Both the position numbers and the translations under genes were made by a program. DNA of 16,766 nt from a bacterium (GTDB taxonomy: Bacteria > Bacteroidota > Ignavibacteria > Kapaibacteriales > Kapaibacteriaceae): the NCBI GenBank assembly GCA_020050895.1, contig JAGVJW010000087.1:1-16766 (forward strand), read 5' to 3'. The notes under the pieces are model-generated. The model worked only from the letters and a program-made list of their open reading frames with translations. It made no database searches and was not told the origin of the DNA. Shown here one piece after another: positions 1-7,792 of this stretch (its first letter is position 1; each line of letters starts with the position of its first letter).

Positions 1-776
1 AACGAATCTCTCTGCCGGGTATGGATCCCAAACGAGCTGACGTAATTCTTGCCGGAGCTCTTATCCTGGAACAGGCCGTCTTTGGATTGAATATTCAGGA
101 AATCTCCATCTCGAATTATGCGCTTCGCGAAGGAATTGTGTTCGATACCATTCAGAAACAGCGTGACATTGATGAGTATCATCACCTGTCCCATCTGCGG
201 TACCAAAGTGTCGACCACCTGTGCGATCTGTATCGTGTCCGCCGCAGACATGCCGAGCACGTTAAAAATTTATCGCTGCGTCTTTTCGACGACATGACGG
301 CATTGCATGGATACTCCGATAAAGAGCGCGAACTGCTTGAAGCGGCAGCTCTGCTGCACGATGTAGGATATCACATCGGAGCTGACCAACATCATAAGCA
401 TAGTGAATATATCATTCGCAATAGTGCGATGCCCGGGTTTACAAACGATGAAACAGAGCTCATCGCAAATGTTGCCCGGTACCACAGGAAGAGTCACCCG
501 AAAAAAAAGCATGACAATTTTGCAAAACTATCGGCCGATGAACAGCGTTTGGTAAGAGTGCTGGCGTCAATCGTCAGAATCGCCGAAGGTCTCGACAGAA
601 GACAGCAGCAGGTTGTCCATTCCATTCGGGTAGAGAATAATCCAACGGCGATCGATATGTATCTGAGTGCACCGACAACGGTGCCCGACATTGAGCTGTG
701 GGGAGCTGAACGCCGAAAGGCTCTGTTAGAGGAAACCTTTGAAAAGCCGGTAAGGTTGTTGGTGCACGCTCACTAA
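1..776 (+). CDS. ppx: Ppx/GppA-family phosphatase, C-terminal part (5' end outside window)
   Basis: This is the 3' part of a gene for a Ppx/GppA phosphatase, the family that hydrolyses polyphosphate or pppGpp. The reading frame is open to the window edge (first full codon at base 3). It enters with the conserved block LPGMDPKRAD, followed by the ALREGIVFD segment that closes the actin-like ATPase fold of this family. ATG 21 lies inside that motif, so it is internal rather than the start. The rest is an HD-type helical domain: HAEHV (about 249-263), a His-Asp pair in LLHDVGYH (codons 357-362), a His-rich HKHSEY stretch and RIAEGLDRRQQ (about 576-608). Such a domain is usual in longer Ppx proteins. 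The N-terminal catalytic half is missing here, so polyphosphatase and pppGpp phosphatase cannot be told apart. The gene ends 79 bases before htrA. Confidence 0.9.
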   Translation, partial: RISLPGMDPKRADVILAGALILEQAVFGLNIQEISISNYALREGIVFDTIQKQRDIDEYHHLSHLRYQSVDHLCDLYRVRRRHAEHVKNLSLRLFDDMTALHGYSDKERELLEAAALLHDVGYHIGADQHHKHSEYIIRNSAMPGFTNDETELIANVARYHRKSHPKKKHDNFAKLSADEQRLVRVLASIVRIAEGLDRRQQQVVHSIRVENNPTAIDMYLSAPTTVPDIELWGAERRKALLEETFEKPVRLLVHAH

Positions 777-855
777 TTCACAAATTTATTCGTCGAACCA
801 GCACTGCTTAACAAACAATCCAGCAGATTAACCCATTATTCCAACACATAGATCT

Positions 856-2397
856 ATGTCTCGCTCGTCAACTATTGCCGCTGTAGCCCTTATTGGCATC
901 GGCATTGTGATTGGTGTGATTCTCATGACAAGTGTCGGCGAGAACACACTACAAAAAGCATTTGCTGTCGGTTCCATAGGGTCCAGCAGCGCCCCCGTGC
1001 AGGCACCGGAATCCGTGCGTGCCCTTAACAATCAGTTTGTGGCTGTGTCGGAGGCTACAACTAAATCGGTAGTCTACATCAGCGCAAAGGTTTCCCGCGA
1101 TGCGGCAAGCCCCTTCCCAGATGACTTTTTCCGCTTTTTTGGTCCCAACCCTAACGATGATGAACAGCCGCAGCAGGAAGAAGGTGAGGCAGCGGGATCG
1201 GGTGTAATTATCTCATACGATGGATACATTGTAACCAACAACCACGTTGTAGAGCATGCAAAAGAGGGTAGTATTACCATCACTACTCATGATGGCAAGG
1301 AATACAAAGCCAAGCTCATCGGACGTGATCCGCTTACCGATCTGGCGGTACTGAAGATTGACGGTGAATTTCAACCTGCTCATCTTGCCGACAAGAAAGA
1401 CATTCGTGTTGGCGAGTGGGTGATCGCTGTCGGTAATCCTCTTGGTTTGAGATCGACGGTTACGTCAGGTATTATTTCTGCCATGGGAAGGGGCATTGGA
1501 ATCGTTGGCACAAATGAGAGAACGTTTGAGCGCAACCGGTATGCCGTAGAAAATTTTATTCAAACCGATGCTGCAATCAACCCGGGTAATTCTGGAGGGG
1601 GCCTGTTTAACATGAACGGCTCCCTGGTTGGAATCAACACCGCTATTGCTTCCAGAAGCGGAGTCAATGCAGGATATGGCTTCGCCATTCCAATCGACAT
1701 GGTTAAAAGCGTTGCCGAAGACCTTATTGATGACGGAAAAATTGAGCGTGGATATATCGGCATAGAAATAACAAGCATCGACGAAACATCGGCAAAGGCT
1801 GCTGGCCTTAATCGGGTGTCGGGTGTTCTTGTTAACCGCGTTGTAAAAGGTGGTGCGGCTGCATCAGCCGGCATCGAGGTTGGCGACGTTGTTCTGAAGG
1901 TTGACAACGATCCTGTCCGCACATCAAACGATCTGCAAAATCAAATTGTCCTGCGTCACGCCGGCGATAAGGTGAACCTCACGATATGGCGCGACGGCAA
2001 GGAGATTGTAAAAACTGTTAGGTTAAAGGCTTTGGACTCGGATAATGACATCGCTGATAACACTCGCTCCGGCAGCTCTCCAGAAAAAGCTGATGTCTCT
2101 CCGATGAAGTTCCAGGAATATGGATTCACTGCTGCGCCTCTTACTCAACAGCAACGCGATGAATTCGACACAGACATCGGTGTTGTTGTGGCAAAAATTG
2201 ATAACAGAGGCGCAGTTGCCCGGAGAGGAATGCGGCCGAATACCGTTATTTTGAAGGCCGATGGCCAGTCTGTATCAACTCCAGAGCAGCTCAAGAATAT
2301 TCTTGACAAGAAGAGGCCCGGCGACGGTGTGTTGTTTGTTGTAAAGGACAAGGATGGATCGAAGCAGGCCGTTACAGTCGAAGTACCAGAATCGTAA
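856..2397 (+). CDS. htrA: HtrA/DegP-type periplasmic serine protease with two PDZ domains
   Basis: This is a trypsin-like protease/chaperone of envelope quality control, 513 residues. One hydrophobic segment (about residues 5-26) has no clear cleavage site, so it may be an uncleaved anchor placing the catalytic domain in the periplasm. A short acidic, Gln-rich stretch (about 97-111) sits where the regulatory LA loop of DegP lies. The catalytic triad is visible: His130 in TNNHVVEH, Asp162 in DPLTDLAVLKID and Ser246 in NPGNSGGGLF. PDZ1 covers about 295-390 and PDZ2 about 420-508, the usual layout for DegP/DegQ. ATG 856 is chosen because the hydrophobic segment follows directly; no good Shine-Dalgarno precedes it. 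The gene stops 6 bases before the next start, and its two neighbours downstream are exported proteins, which fits a role in envelope folding. Confidence 0.95.
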   Translation: MSRSSTIAAVALIGIGIVIGVILMTSVGENTLQKAFAVGSIGSSSAPVQAPESVRALNNQFVAVSEATTKSVVYISAKVSRDAASPFPDDFFRFFGPNPNDDEQPQQEEGEAAGSGVIISYDGYIVTNNHVVEHAKEGSITITTHDGKEYKAKLIGRDPLTDLAVLKIDGEFQPAHLADKKDIRVGEWVIAVGNPLGLRSTVTSGIISAMGRGIGIVGTNERTFERNRYAVENFIQTDAAINPGNSGGGLFNMNGSLVGINTAIASRSGVNAGYGFAIPIDMVKSVAEDLIDDGKIERGYIGIEITSIDETSAKAAGLNRVSGVLVNRVVKGGAAASAGIEVGDVVLKVDNDPVRTSNDLQNQIVLRHAGDKVNLTIWRDGKEIVKTVRLKALDSDNDIADNTRSGSSPEKADVSPMKFQEYGFTAAPLTQQQRDEFDTDIGVVVAKIDNRGAVARRGMRPNTVILKADGQSVSTPEQLKNILDKKRPGDGVLFVVKDKDGSKQAVTVEVPES

Positions 2398-2403
2398 TAT
2401 GAG

Positions 2404-3132
2404 GTGAATCTGAAAAGCATTGTTGTTCTTGCGTTTTCCGTCTGCCTTGTGGTCTCGGCGAATTCGCAAGGGATGTTTATCGGTCCCGAGATTGGATACA
2501 CCCTATCAACTTCGGTTCCCGCAGAAGTCAGCAGGTCAGGAGCGCCAACTCGGCTAAGAGTTGGCGCTTCGGTGCATTTGAGCGGGAAGTCGAAAGTTGA
2601 TTTTAGATTTTCGTTGGGCTATCGAATCGAAAACGGAGCAGCTAAAACATTGTATACTAATCCATTAGACTCAAACCTTGGTTTACAAAGACATCTCACT
2701 GTAATTGAGCCATACCCGGGGAGTTCAAATGTGAAGTCCGAGTTCGTTTCGAACTCTATCGACCTTGCTGCCGAAGGGTTCATTCCATTAGGTGATTTGG
2801 ATACTTCAGGGTCAAGAATCGGATTGACACTTGGGTTCTTTGCCGACCGGATATTGAGGGCTTCTCAAACAGACGATTACAGTGCCATCGCGGATTACCC
2901 TGGCCCTCCAATTGTTCAGACGCAATACAAGGGGCAATTTGGCTTTGGAGCTTCGATCGGCGTCTCCACCATATTGCCTTTGGGTGACAGCCGTATTGTT
3001 TTTGATATTAAATATATTATTCGTCAACCCTATACACTTATTACAAACGATGGGCGGGCAGATGTCCAAAATGTAGAGTGGTTAATAAGTAATGGGCTGA
3101 GAATATCTGCAGGTTATCTTTTACCGATTTGA
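2404..3132 (+). CDS. Probable outer-membrane beta-barrel protein, family not recognised
   Basis: This is a 242-residue exported protein of unknown role. It begins with a signal peptide (basic start, hydrophobic core about residues 5-18, likely cleavage near VSANSQG). Most of the rest is short alternating polar/hydrophobic strands with many Gly, Ser and Tyr, including FGFGASIGVSTILPLG and a last strand, LRISAGYLLPI. This resembles the small porin-like barrels of Bacteroidota (PorT/OMP_b-brl type), but I see no family-specific motif. The start is GTG 2404: the nearby ATG at 2399 is followed by a stop after two codons, and the next in-frame Met (residue 24) would remove the signal peptide. It lies 6 bases after htrA and 16 bases before the type IX cargo gene, so co-transcription is likely. 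A strong 11-base-arm inverted repeat lies inside the coding region at 2541-2568. Confidence 0.75.
   Translation: MNLKSIVVLAFSVCLVVSANSQGMFIGPEIGYTLSTSVPAEVSRSGAPTRLRVGASVHLSGKSKVDFRFSLGYRIENGAAKTLYTNPLDSNLGLQRHLTVIEPYPGSSNVKSEFVSNSIDLAAEGFIPLGDLDTSGSRIGLTLGFFADRILRASQTDDYSAIADYPGPPIVQTQYKGQFGFGASIGVSTILPLGDSRIVFDIKYIIRQPYTLITNDGRADVQNVEWLISNGLRISAGYLLPI
2541..2568. repeat. Perfect inverted repeat inside the beta-barrel gene
   Basis: The arms AGCGCCAACTC (2541-2551) and GAGTTGGCGCT (2558-2568) are perfectly complementary across a 6-base loop. They encode part of GAPTRLRVGAS in the barrel protein. No T-tract follows, so it is not a canonical intrinsic terminator. It may be an RNA stem-loop or the footprint of a palindromic element; its function is unknown. 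Confidence 0.7.
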
Positions 3133-3148
3133 CAGGTATTTTGCGGCT

Positions 3149-4621
3149 ATGCTCTTGCGTCGTTGTTGTTCCGCAGCGCTCGTCATTCTTCTGTGCCTGC
3201 AATACCTACACGCACAGCCTGTTGTGCTTCCACTCGCAACCGTTTGGGAAATCTTTTTACCGGGAGATACTCCCAATGGTGAAAACGAATCGTGGGGAAT
3301 TGCTGCAGACGGGCTGGGCCTGTGGTGGGCAACGAATCCGGATTACAATGAGTTGGGCGCATTTAGAGACATTGTGATTCACAGTGTAAACTTCGATGGA
3401 ACGATACGCGATACTGCTATCACACATATCGGCGGCCCATATAATCAGCAGGCATATTTCATCGCAACAAGCGGGTCGCGTGTGTATGTAGGCGGCCGCA
3501 CATGCAGGTCTCTAGCCCTTGACCTTAGAGATTGCGATATGCTCGTTGTCTGCATTAGCAGAAGTACAGGCGATACATTATGGACTACAACAATTGACGG
3601 TGGATTCGGTTATGATGAGGCAGATGGTATTGCTATTCAGCCTAATGGCGACATCATCATTACGGGATGGACAGACGCAGGATCAAAAAAATGGGACGCA
3701 GGTATTGCACGGCTTTCGCCATCGGGTGAGATTCTATGGCAAAAATCCTGGGGCACTGATAAGAACGATCATCAGGATGGACATATCGTAACCGTCGAAG
3801 GAAAACTCTTTGGCGCTGGTCTGTACGGTGGCTCTGTAAACAACCTGATTACAGCGCGTGGTTTTGATGGACAATCTTCCATCATGCGGTTCGATCCCGA
3901 AACGGGGGACGTGATAGACTCGACATTTTTTGGCAGAGACGACCCGTGGCTGAATTTAGAAAATGCACTTGGAATGGCAGCCGATACTATGTTGATGTGG
4001 GTTACGGGAATGACGACGTCTTCGGAAAATGACAACGACATCTTTGCTGCGGCCTACGACCAGGTGCTGAATCGCCGATGGTATTACACCTGTTGTGGCA
4101 GCGGTACCGAGGCAGCCCGATCTATTGTTGCAGCACCGTTTGGGCAGATCATCGTTGTGGGTCAGACAACAAGCTTTGGTGCAGGTGGAGCCGACGTAGT
4201 TGTTCTGCAGTTGGACGACGATGGTAATGAAGCGAAAAGGATGGTATGGGGCGGACCAGGCGACGACGAAGCCCTGGACTGCATTCTGCGCAACAGCACG
4301 TTGTACATTGCGGGGAGATCTTCCAGCAAGAGAGGCAATCGCAAGGATGCATTTCTTATAGCGGCGCCCATTGGGCATACATACGCCGAGGAATCCTTGG
4401 CCGAGCTTGATATTAGTGTTTCGGTGAGAGGAGGTCTTGTGCGAATCACATCGGGCACAGGGCTAATAAATATAATTGTTTACAATGTTATTGGCAACCA
4501 AGTTCTGAATGCAAACAATGTAAGTCAGAATACGTTCGAGTTAACAGCCGGCGTATACATTGTCTGGGCAACCAACAGCAACGGTGTTACATCAACCAAA
4601 AAGTTTATTGTTCCCAACTAG
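3149..4621 (+). CDS. Secreted beta-propeller-like protein with type IX secretion C-terminal sorting domain
   Basis: This is a 490-residue exported protein. A signal peptide covers about residues 1-22 (hydrophobic LVILLCLQYLHA, likely cut before QP). The middle (about 95-405) carries repeated blocks of one pattern: a Gly/Asp-rich turn with DEA or EAA, a strand such as IIITGWT, VVGQT or YIAGRSS, then a DA/DV strand and a short strand with WG or GG. They can be seen near 152-200, 280-310, 317-368 and 369-405. This resembles SBBP/delta-60-type beta-propeller blades, so it is probably a surface binding or structural protein; I see no enzyme motif. The last 70 or so residues (VRITSGTGLINIIVYNVIGN, then LTAGVYIV and the terminal KKFIVPN) match the Por secretion tail used by the type IX system for crossing the outer membrane and attaching at the surface. 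ATG 3149 is followed directly by the signal peptide. Confidence 0.82.
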   Translation: MLLRRCCSAALVILLCLQYLHAQPVVLPLATVWEIFLPGDTPNGENESWGIAADGLGLWWATNPDYNELGAFRDIVIHSVNFDGTIRDTAITHIGGPYNQQAYFIATSGSRVYVGGRTCRSLALDLRDCDMLVVCISRSTGDTLWTTTIDGGFGYDEADGIAIQPNGDIIITGWTDAGSKKWDAGIARLSPSGEILWQKSWGTDKNDHQDGHIVTVEGKLFGAGLYGGSVNNLITARGFDGQSSIMRFDPETGDVIDSTFFGRDDPWLNLENALGMAADTMLMWVTGMTTSSENDNDIFAAAYDQVLNRRWYYTCCGSGTEAARSIVAAPFGQIIVVGQTTSFGAGGADVVVLQLDDDGNEAKRMVWGGPGDDEALDCILRNSTLYIAGRSSSKRGNRKDAFLIAAPIGHTYAEESLAELDISVSVRGGLVRITSGTGLINIIVYNVIGNQVLNANNVSQNTFELTAGVYIVWATNSNGVTSTKKFIVPN

Positions 4622-4668
4622 TTTATATCTGCCGTCCAGTACCCCACAACATTCCGGCAAAAAAAATC

Positions 4669-6564
4669 TCAGATCTCTACGCTGCTTCCTAGTTCCAGAA
4701 CGCGTTTAAACGGAACCCTAAAATATTTTATTGGCGTACGTGAGTTACGATGGATGAAATTAAAGAGATGTTTGCGCCACGTTGCCATGCCGCCGGGTTT
4801 GGCAACAGAAATTGTTTCGTGCCCAATGATGAACGTCGCATCGGTAATATCAACCGGGATATCAAATTCCGGCAGATAGTGCAAATCTTCCATGATATTC
4901 AACTGATCCATGAATCCGTAGTGCAGGATCACCTGATAAAAATCTTTAGGAAGTGGAAGAATTGAGAATCTGTCGTTAGGCGATACACGCGCCTGCGTGG
5001 AAACCTGAATGGTGAGCAGAATGATGGTTTCGTGTCGGATTCTGTTGTATTTAATGTTAGAAACCAGAGAAGGCGGAGCAACGCCTGCATATCCACTCAT
5101 GTACAGGGCTGTGCCGGGAACGGATTCGAATACGTCGATGTCTTCAATCAAATCATACAAGGGCTGAGTTCTCTTTTCAATTGCTATGCGTAATAGCTCG
5201 CGGCCTCGCTTCCATGTGAGAATAATTGTGAAAACAACACTTGCCAGAACAATCGGAAACCAGCCACCTTGCTCAACTTTAACGATGTTGGCAGTGAAGA
5301 ACGAAAAGTCGATAAACAGGAATGTGCCGATAAGGGCAAGTGAGACAAGCACACTCATCGAACTGATGTGGCGAACAGCATTCCATGCCAGCAGGCTTGT
5401 TATCACCATGGTTGTACATACGGCGATACCATACATGGCCGCCAGGTTGCTGGATGACCGGAATTCCAGAACGAGAAACACGGTAACGGCAAACAATACC
5501 CAGTTGATAAACGGGATGTAAATCTGGCCTCGTTCCTCGCTTGAGGTATGCATTACTTTAAGCCTGGGCAGGTATCCCAATTGAAGTGCTTGCCATGTAA
5601 GAGAGAATGCACCGCTGATCACTGCTTGAGAGGCAATGATGGTTGCCACAGTAGAAACAATCACCAGAGGGATAACGCCCCAGTTTGGGACCATGTGGAA
5701 GAAGGGGCTTGCAACCGTGGAAGGAATATGGCCTTCTCTTATCAGCAAGGCACCCTGACCGAAATAATTCAACAGAAGCGAAGGGAACACCATATAGAAC
5801 CATCCCAAGCGGATAGGCCGTTTACCAAAGTGTCCCATATCTGCATACACTGTTTCACCACCAGTTACAACCAGAAACACCGAACCGAGGACGGCAGCAC
5901 CAACAAATCCATGGTGCATAAAGTAATCGGCAGCATACATCGGATTCACTGCGGCAAGAACACCTGGCGTTTGTGCGATGGAGATGGCGCCAATAACAGC
6001 AGTCAGCGCAAACCAAAACATCATAAACGGTCCGAAGATTCTGCCAACACCCGCCGTTCCATTTCGCTGTATGATGAACAGGAAAATCAGAATGATAACT
6101 GTGATAGGAATAACAACATTGTGCAGTGCGGGAGCCGAAACTGTAAGACCTTCGACGGCAGACAAAACCGATATTGCCGGAGTAATAACGCCATCGCCAT
6201 AGAGAAGTGCAGCGCCAAATAATCCAAGCGTGAACAGTAACCATGTAGTAGACCGTTTTTTCAAAAACGGAGAAACCATTTCCATAAGCGCCAGGATGCC
6301 CCCTTCGCCCTTATTGTCGTAACGCATGATTACCATCAAATACTTGATGGCAATAACAATAGTTAGTGACCAGAAGATAAGAGACAGTATGCCGAACACT
6401 TCGATTAAACCAGCTTGCAATCCGTAATGCGGAGAAAAGCATTCTTTGATTGCATACAGGGGGCTGGTTCCAATGTCGCCATACACAACGCCAAGGGCGG
6501 CCACTGTGAGTGTTGCAATGCGTGCCGATGGCTGGGCTTGGCTGGTAGATGTGGGTAGCGTCAT
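4669..6564 (-). CDS. kup: Kup-type potassium uptake transporter
   Basis: This is a low-affinity potassium transporter of the KUP/HAK/KT family in the inner membrane, thought to be a K+/H+ symporter. Its 631 residues match the usual Kup length. The N-terminal two thirds hold about twelve hydrophobic segments, and about residues 455-631 form the soluble cytoplasmic domain. Family signatures are VVYGDIGTSPLYAIKE (about 26-41), DNKGEGGI (83-90), YGDGVITPAISVLSAVEGL (122-140) and VTGGETVYADMGHFGKRPI (about 233-251). Asp30 in the first motif is the acidic residue linked to cation movement in studied homologues. ATG 6564 starts one base after the gcdH stop (TGA C ATG on the minus strand), so it is probably translationally coupled to gcdH. 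No Kdp- or Trk-type partner is nearby. A T8 tract follows the stop on the minus strand, but without a convincing stem. Confidence 0.95.
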   Translation of the reverse strand: MTLPTSTSQAQPSARIATLTVAALGVVYGDIGTSPLYAIKECFSPHYGLQAGLIEVFGILSLIFWSLTIVIAIKYLMVIMRYDNKGEGGILALMEMVSPFLKKRSTTWLLFTLGLFGAALLYGDGVITPAISVLSAVEGLTVSAPALHNVVIPITVIILIFLFIIQRNGTAGVGRIFGPFMMFWFALTAVIGAISIAQTPGVLAAVNPMYAADYFMHHGFVGAAVLGSVFLVVTGGETVYADMGHFGKRPIRLGWFYMVFPSLLLNYFGQGALLIREGHIPSTVASPFFHMVPNWGVIPLVIVSTVATIIASQAVISGAFSLTWQALQLGYLPRLKVMHTSSEERGQIYIPFINWVLFAVTVFLVLEFRSSSNLAAMYGIAVCTTMVITSLLAWNAVRHISSMSVLVSLALIGTFLFIDFSFFTANIVKVEQGGWFPIVLASVVFTIILTWKRGRELLRIAIEKRTQPLYDLIEDIDVFESVPGTALYMSGYAGVAPPSLVSNIKYNRIRHETIILLTIQVSTQARVSPNDRFSILPLPKDFYQVILHYGFMDQLNIMEDLHYLPEFDIPVDITDATFIIGHETISVAKPGGMATWRKHLFNFIHRNSRTPIKYFRVPFKRVLELGSSVEI

Positions 6565-6565
6565 G

Positions 6566-7720
6566 TCAGGTAAACGCCTGAATCCCGGTGATGTCTTGTC
6601 CGAGAATCAACGTATGCATTTCATGCGTCCCTTCATAGGTTTTAACGCTTTCAAGATTTGCCGAGTGGCGCATTATTGGATACTCATCAAGTATACCATT
6701 CGCGCCGTGAATTTCACGGCTCATTCGTGCAATGTTCAGAGCTATTTCGCAATTGTTGCGTTTTGCGAGTGAAACCTGCTGCGGCAGCATTGTGCCTTCA
6801 TCTTTCAGATGAGCAAGTCTCCAGCATAAAAACTGTGCTTTAGTAATTTCTGTTAGCATGTACACAAGTTTTTCCTGAGTTAGCTGGAACCCTGCAATAG
6901 GTCTATCGAATTGAATTCTGCTTTGTGCATAGTTCAGCGACGAATCATAACACGCCATTGCCGATCCGATAACACCCCACGAAATTCCGTAGCGTGCCTG
7001 AGTAAGGCACGACAGCGGACCTTTTAATCCTTCGACACCTGGCAGGAGATTTTCTTCGGGCAGTTCAACATCCTGAAAAACCAATTCCGACGTCACCGAT
7101 GCGCGCAGCGAATGTTTGCCTTTCATTTCAGGCGCTGAGAAACCCTTCATACCTTTTTCGACGAGGAAGCCCCTTACCACTCCCTCAAGCTTAGCCCACA
7201 CAACGGCTACATCTGCCAACGTTCCGTTTGTGATCCACATTTTGGCGCCGTTGAGCAGGAACCCACCATCGGTTTTTTTTGCATTGGTAATCATGCCGCC
7301 GGGATTGGAACCGAAATCCGGTTCTGTAAGGCCGAAGCATCCAATAGCATCACCCGAAGCTAGGCGGGGCAGCCACTTACGCCGGTGGTCTTCCGACCCG
7401 TAAGTGTAGATGGGGTACATCACCAGCGACGACTGAACCGATGCAAAGGAGCGGATACCGGAGTCTCCGCGCTCCAGCTCCTGCATTGCCAAACCATAGC
7501 AGACATTATTCAGTCCGGCACAGCCATACTCCTGAGGGAGAGTTATCCCGAATAAGCCAAGATCGGCCATTGGTTTAACGAGGTGTAGCGGGAACGTCCC
7601 ATCGCGGGCATGGTGTTCGATAATTGGAATAACTTCGCGGTCGACGAATTCTTTCACGGTCTGACGGACCAATTTTTCTTCATCGGTGAGGAGGCCATCG
7701 AGGTCGAAGTAATCGGGCAT
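6566..7720 (-). CDS. gcdH: Glutaryl-CoA dehydrogenase (acyl-CoA dehydrogenase family)
   Basis: This FAD enzyme oxidises and decarboxylates glutaryl-CoA to crotonyl-CoA and CO2, a late step in the breakdown of lysine, tryptophan and some aromatics. The 384 residues fit the family. Glutaryl-CoA-type blocks stand out from other acyl-CoA dehydrogenases: RSFASVQSSLVMYPIYTYG (its Arg, residue 90, corresponds to the arginine that binds the substrate carboxylate), TEPDFGSNPGGM (flavin/substrate loop), QARYGISWGVIGSA, SRIQFDRPIAGFQLTQEKL, and the catalytic glutamate in TYEGTHEMHTLILG (Glu363). ATG 7720 is preferred to the upstream TTG 7726, which would add only two residues; neither has a clear Shine-Dalgarno. 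The upstream DNA holds three inverted repeats. It is followed after one base by kup. A decarboxylating enzyme is more likely than the non-decarboxylating form, but sequence alone cannot settle this. Confidence 0.9.
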   Translation of the reverse strand: MPDYFDLDGLLTDEEKLVRQTVKEFVDREVIPIIEHHARDGTFPLHLVKPMADLGLFGITLPQEYGCAGLNNVCYGLAMQELERGDSGIRSFASVQSSLVMYPIYTYGSEDHRRKWLPRLASGDAIGCFGLTEPDFGSNPGGMITNAKKTDGGFLLNGAKMWITNGTLADVAVVWAKLEGVVRGFLVEKGMKGFSAPEMKGKHSLRASVTSELVFQDVELPEENLLPGVEGLKGPLSCLTQARYGISWGVIGSAMACYDSSLNYAQSRIQFDRPIAGFQLTQEKLVYMLTEITKAQFLCWRLAHLKDEGTMLPQQVSLAKRNNCEIALNIARMSREIHGANGILDEYPIMRHSANLESVKTYEGTHEMHTLILGQDITGIQAFT

Positions 7721-7727
7721 TTTCAAA

Positions 7728-7748
7728 ACTACTCAAAGTTCAAGTAGT
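7728..7748. promoter_or_regulatory. Inverted repeat immediately upstream of gcdH (possible operator)
   Basis: ACTACT (7728-7733) and AGTAGT (7743-7748) form a perfect 6-base inverted repeat with a 9-base spacer, ending 7 bases upstream of the gcdH ATG. A weak -7-like box (GAACTTTG on the minus strand, 7734-7741) lies within it. A transcription factor site overlapping the gcdH promoter is possible; 6-base arms can also arise by chance. Confidence 0.3.
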
Positions 7749-7778
7749 CATGCCGGGTATCCGTAATACCCGGCATCG
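7749..7778. repeat. Palindromic repeat unit, copy A
   Basis: The arms ATGCCGGGTAT (7750-7760) and ATACCCGGCAT (7766-7776) are perfectly complementary around the 5-base loop CCGTA. With flanking C and CG the 30-base unit is identical to copy B. It lies between the start of gcdH and the rimP operon. The symmetry and exact duplication resemble REP-type extragenic palindromes. Confidence 0.85.
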
Positions 7779-7792
7779 CGCTAAAAAATCTC

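Noticed and set aside
13..22. A 10-base match (TGCCGGGTAT) to an arm of the palindromic repeats
   Set aside because: It encodes part of the conserved LPGMD motif of the Ppx/GppA protein and has no second arm; coincidence.
777..855. Promoter search between ppx and htrA
   Set aside because: No TAnnTTTG box, no palindrome and no terminator stem could be supported in these 79 bases.
3128..3133. TTGACA resembling a sigma-70 -35 box before the type IX cargo gene
   Set aside because: It spans the stop codon of the previous gene, has no -10 at proper spacing, and the host seems to use TAnnTTTG-type promoters.
4622..4668. Possible terminator between the convergent type IX cargo gene and kup
   Set aside because: GCCG and CGGC could pair only across a loop of about 20 bases. 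The A8/T8 tract (4659-4666) lies on the wrong side of it for both strands.
5548..6222. 224-codon open frame opposite the kup gene
   Set aside because: Antisense to well-conserved Kup transmembrane segments; the product is rich in His, Asn, Arg and Cys with no recognisable domain, typical of a shadow frame.
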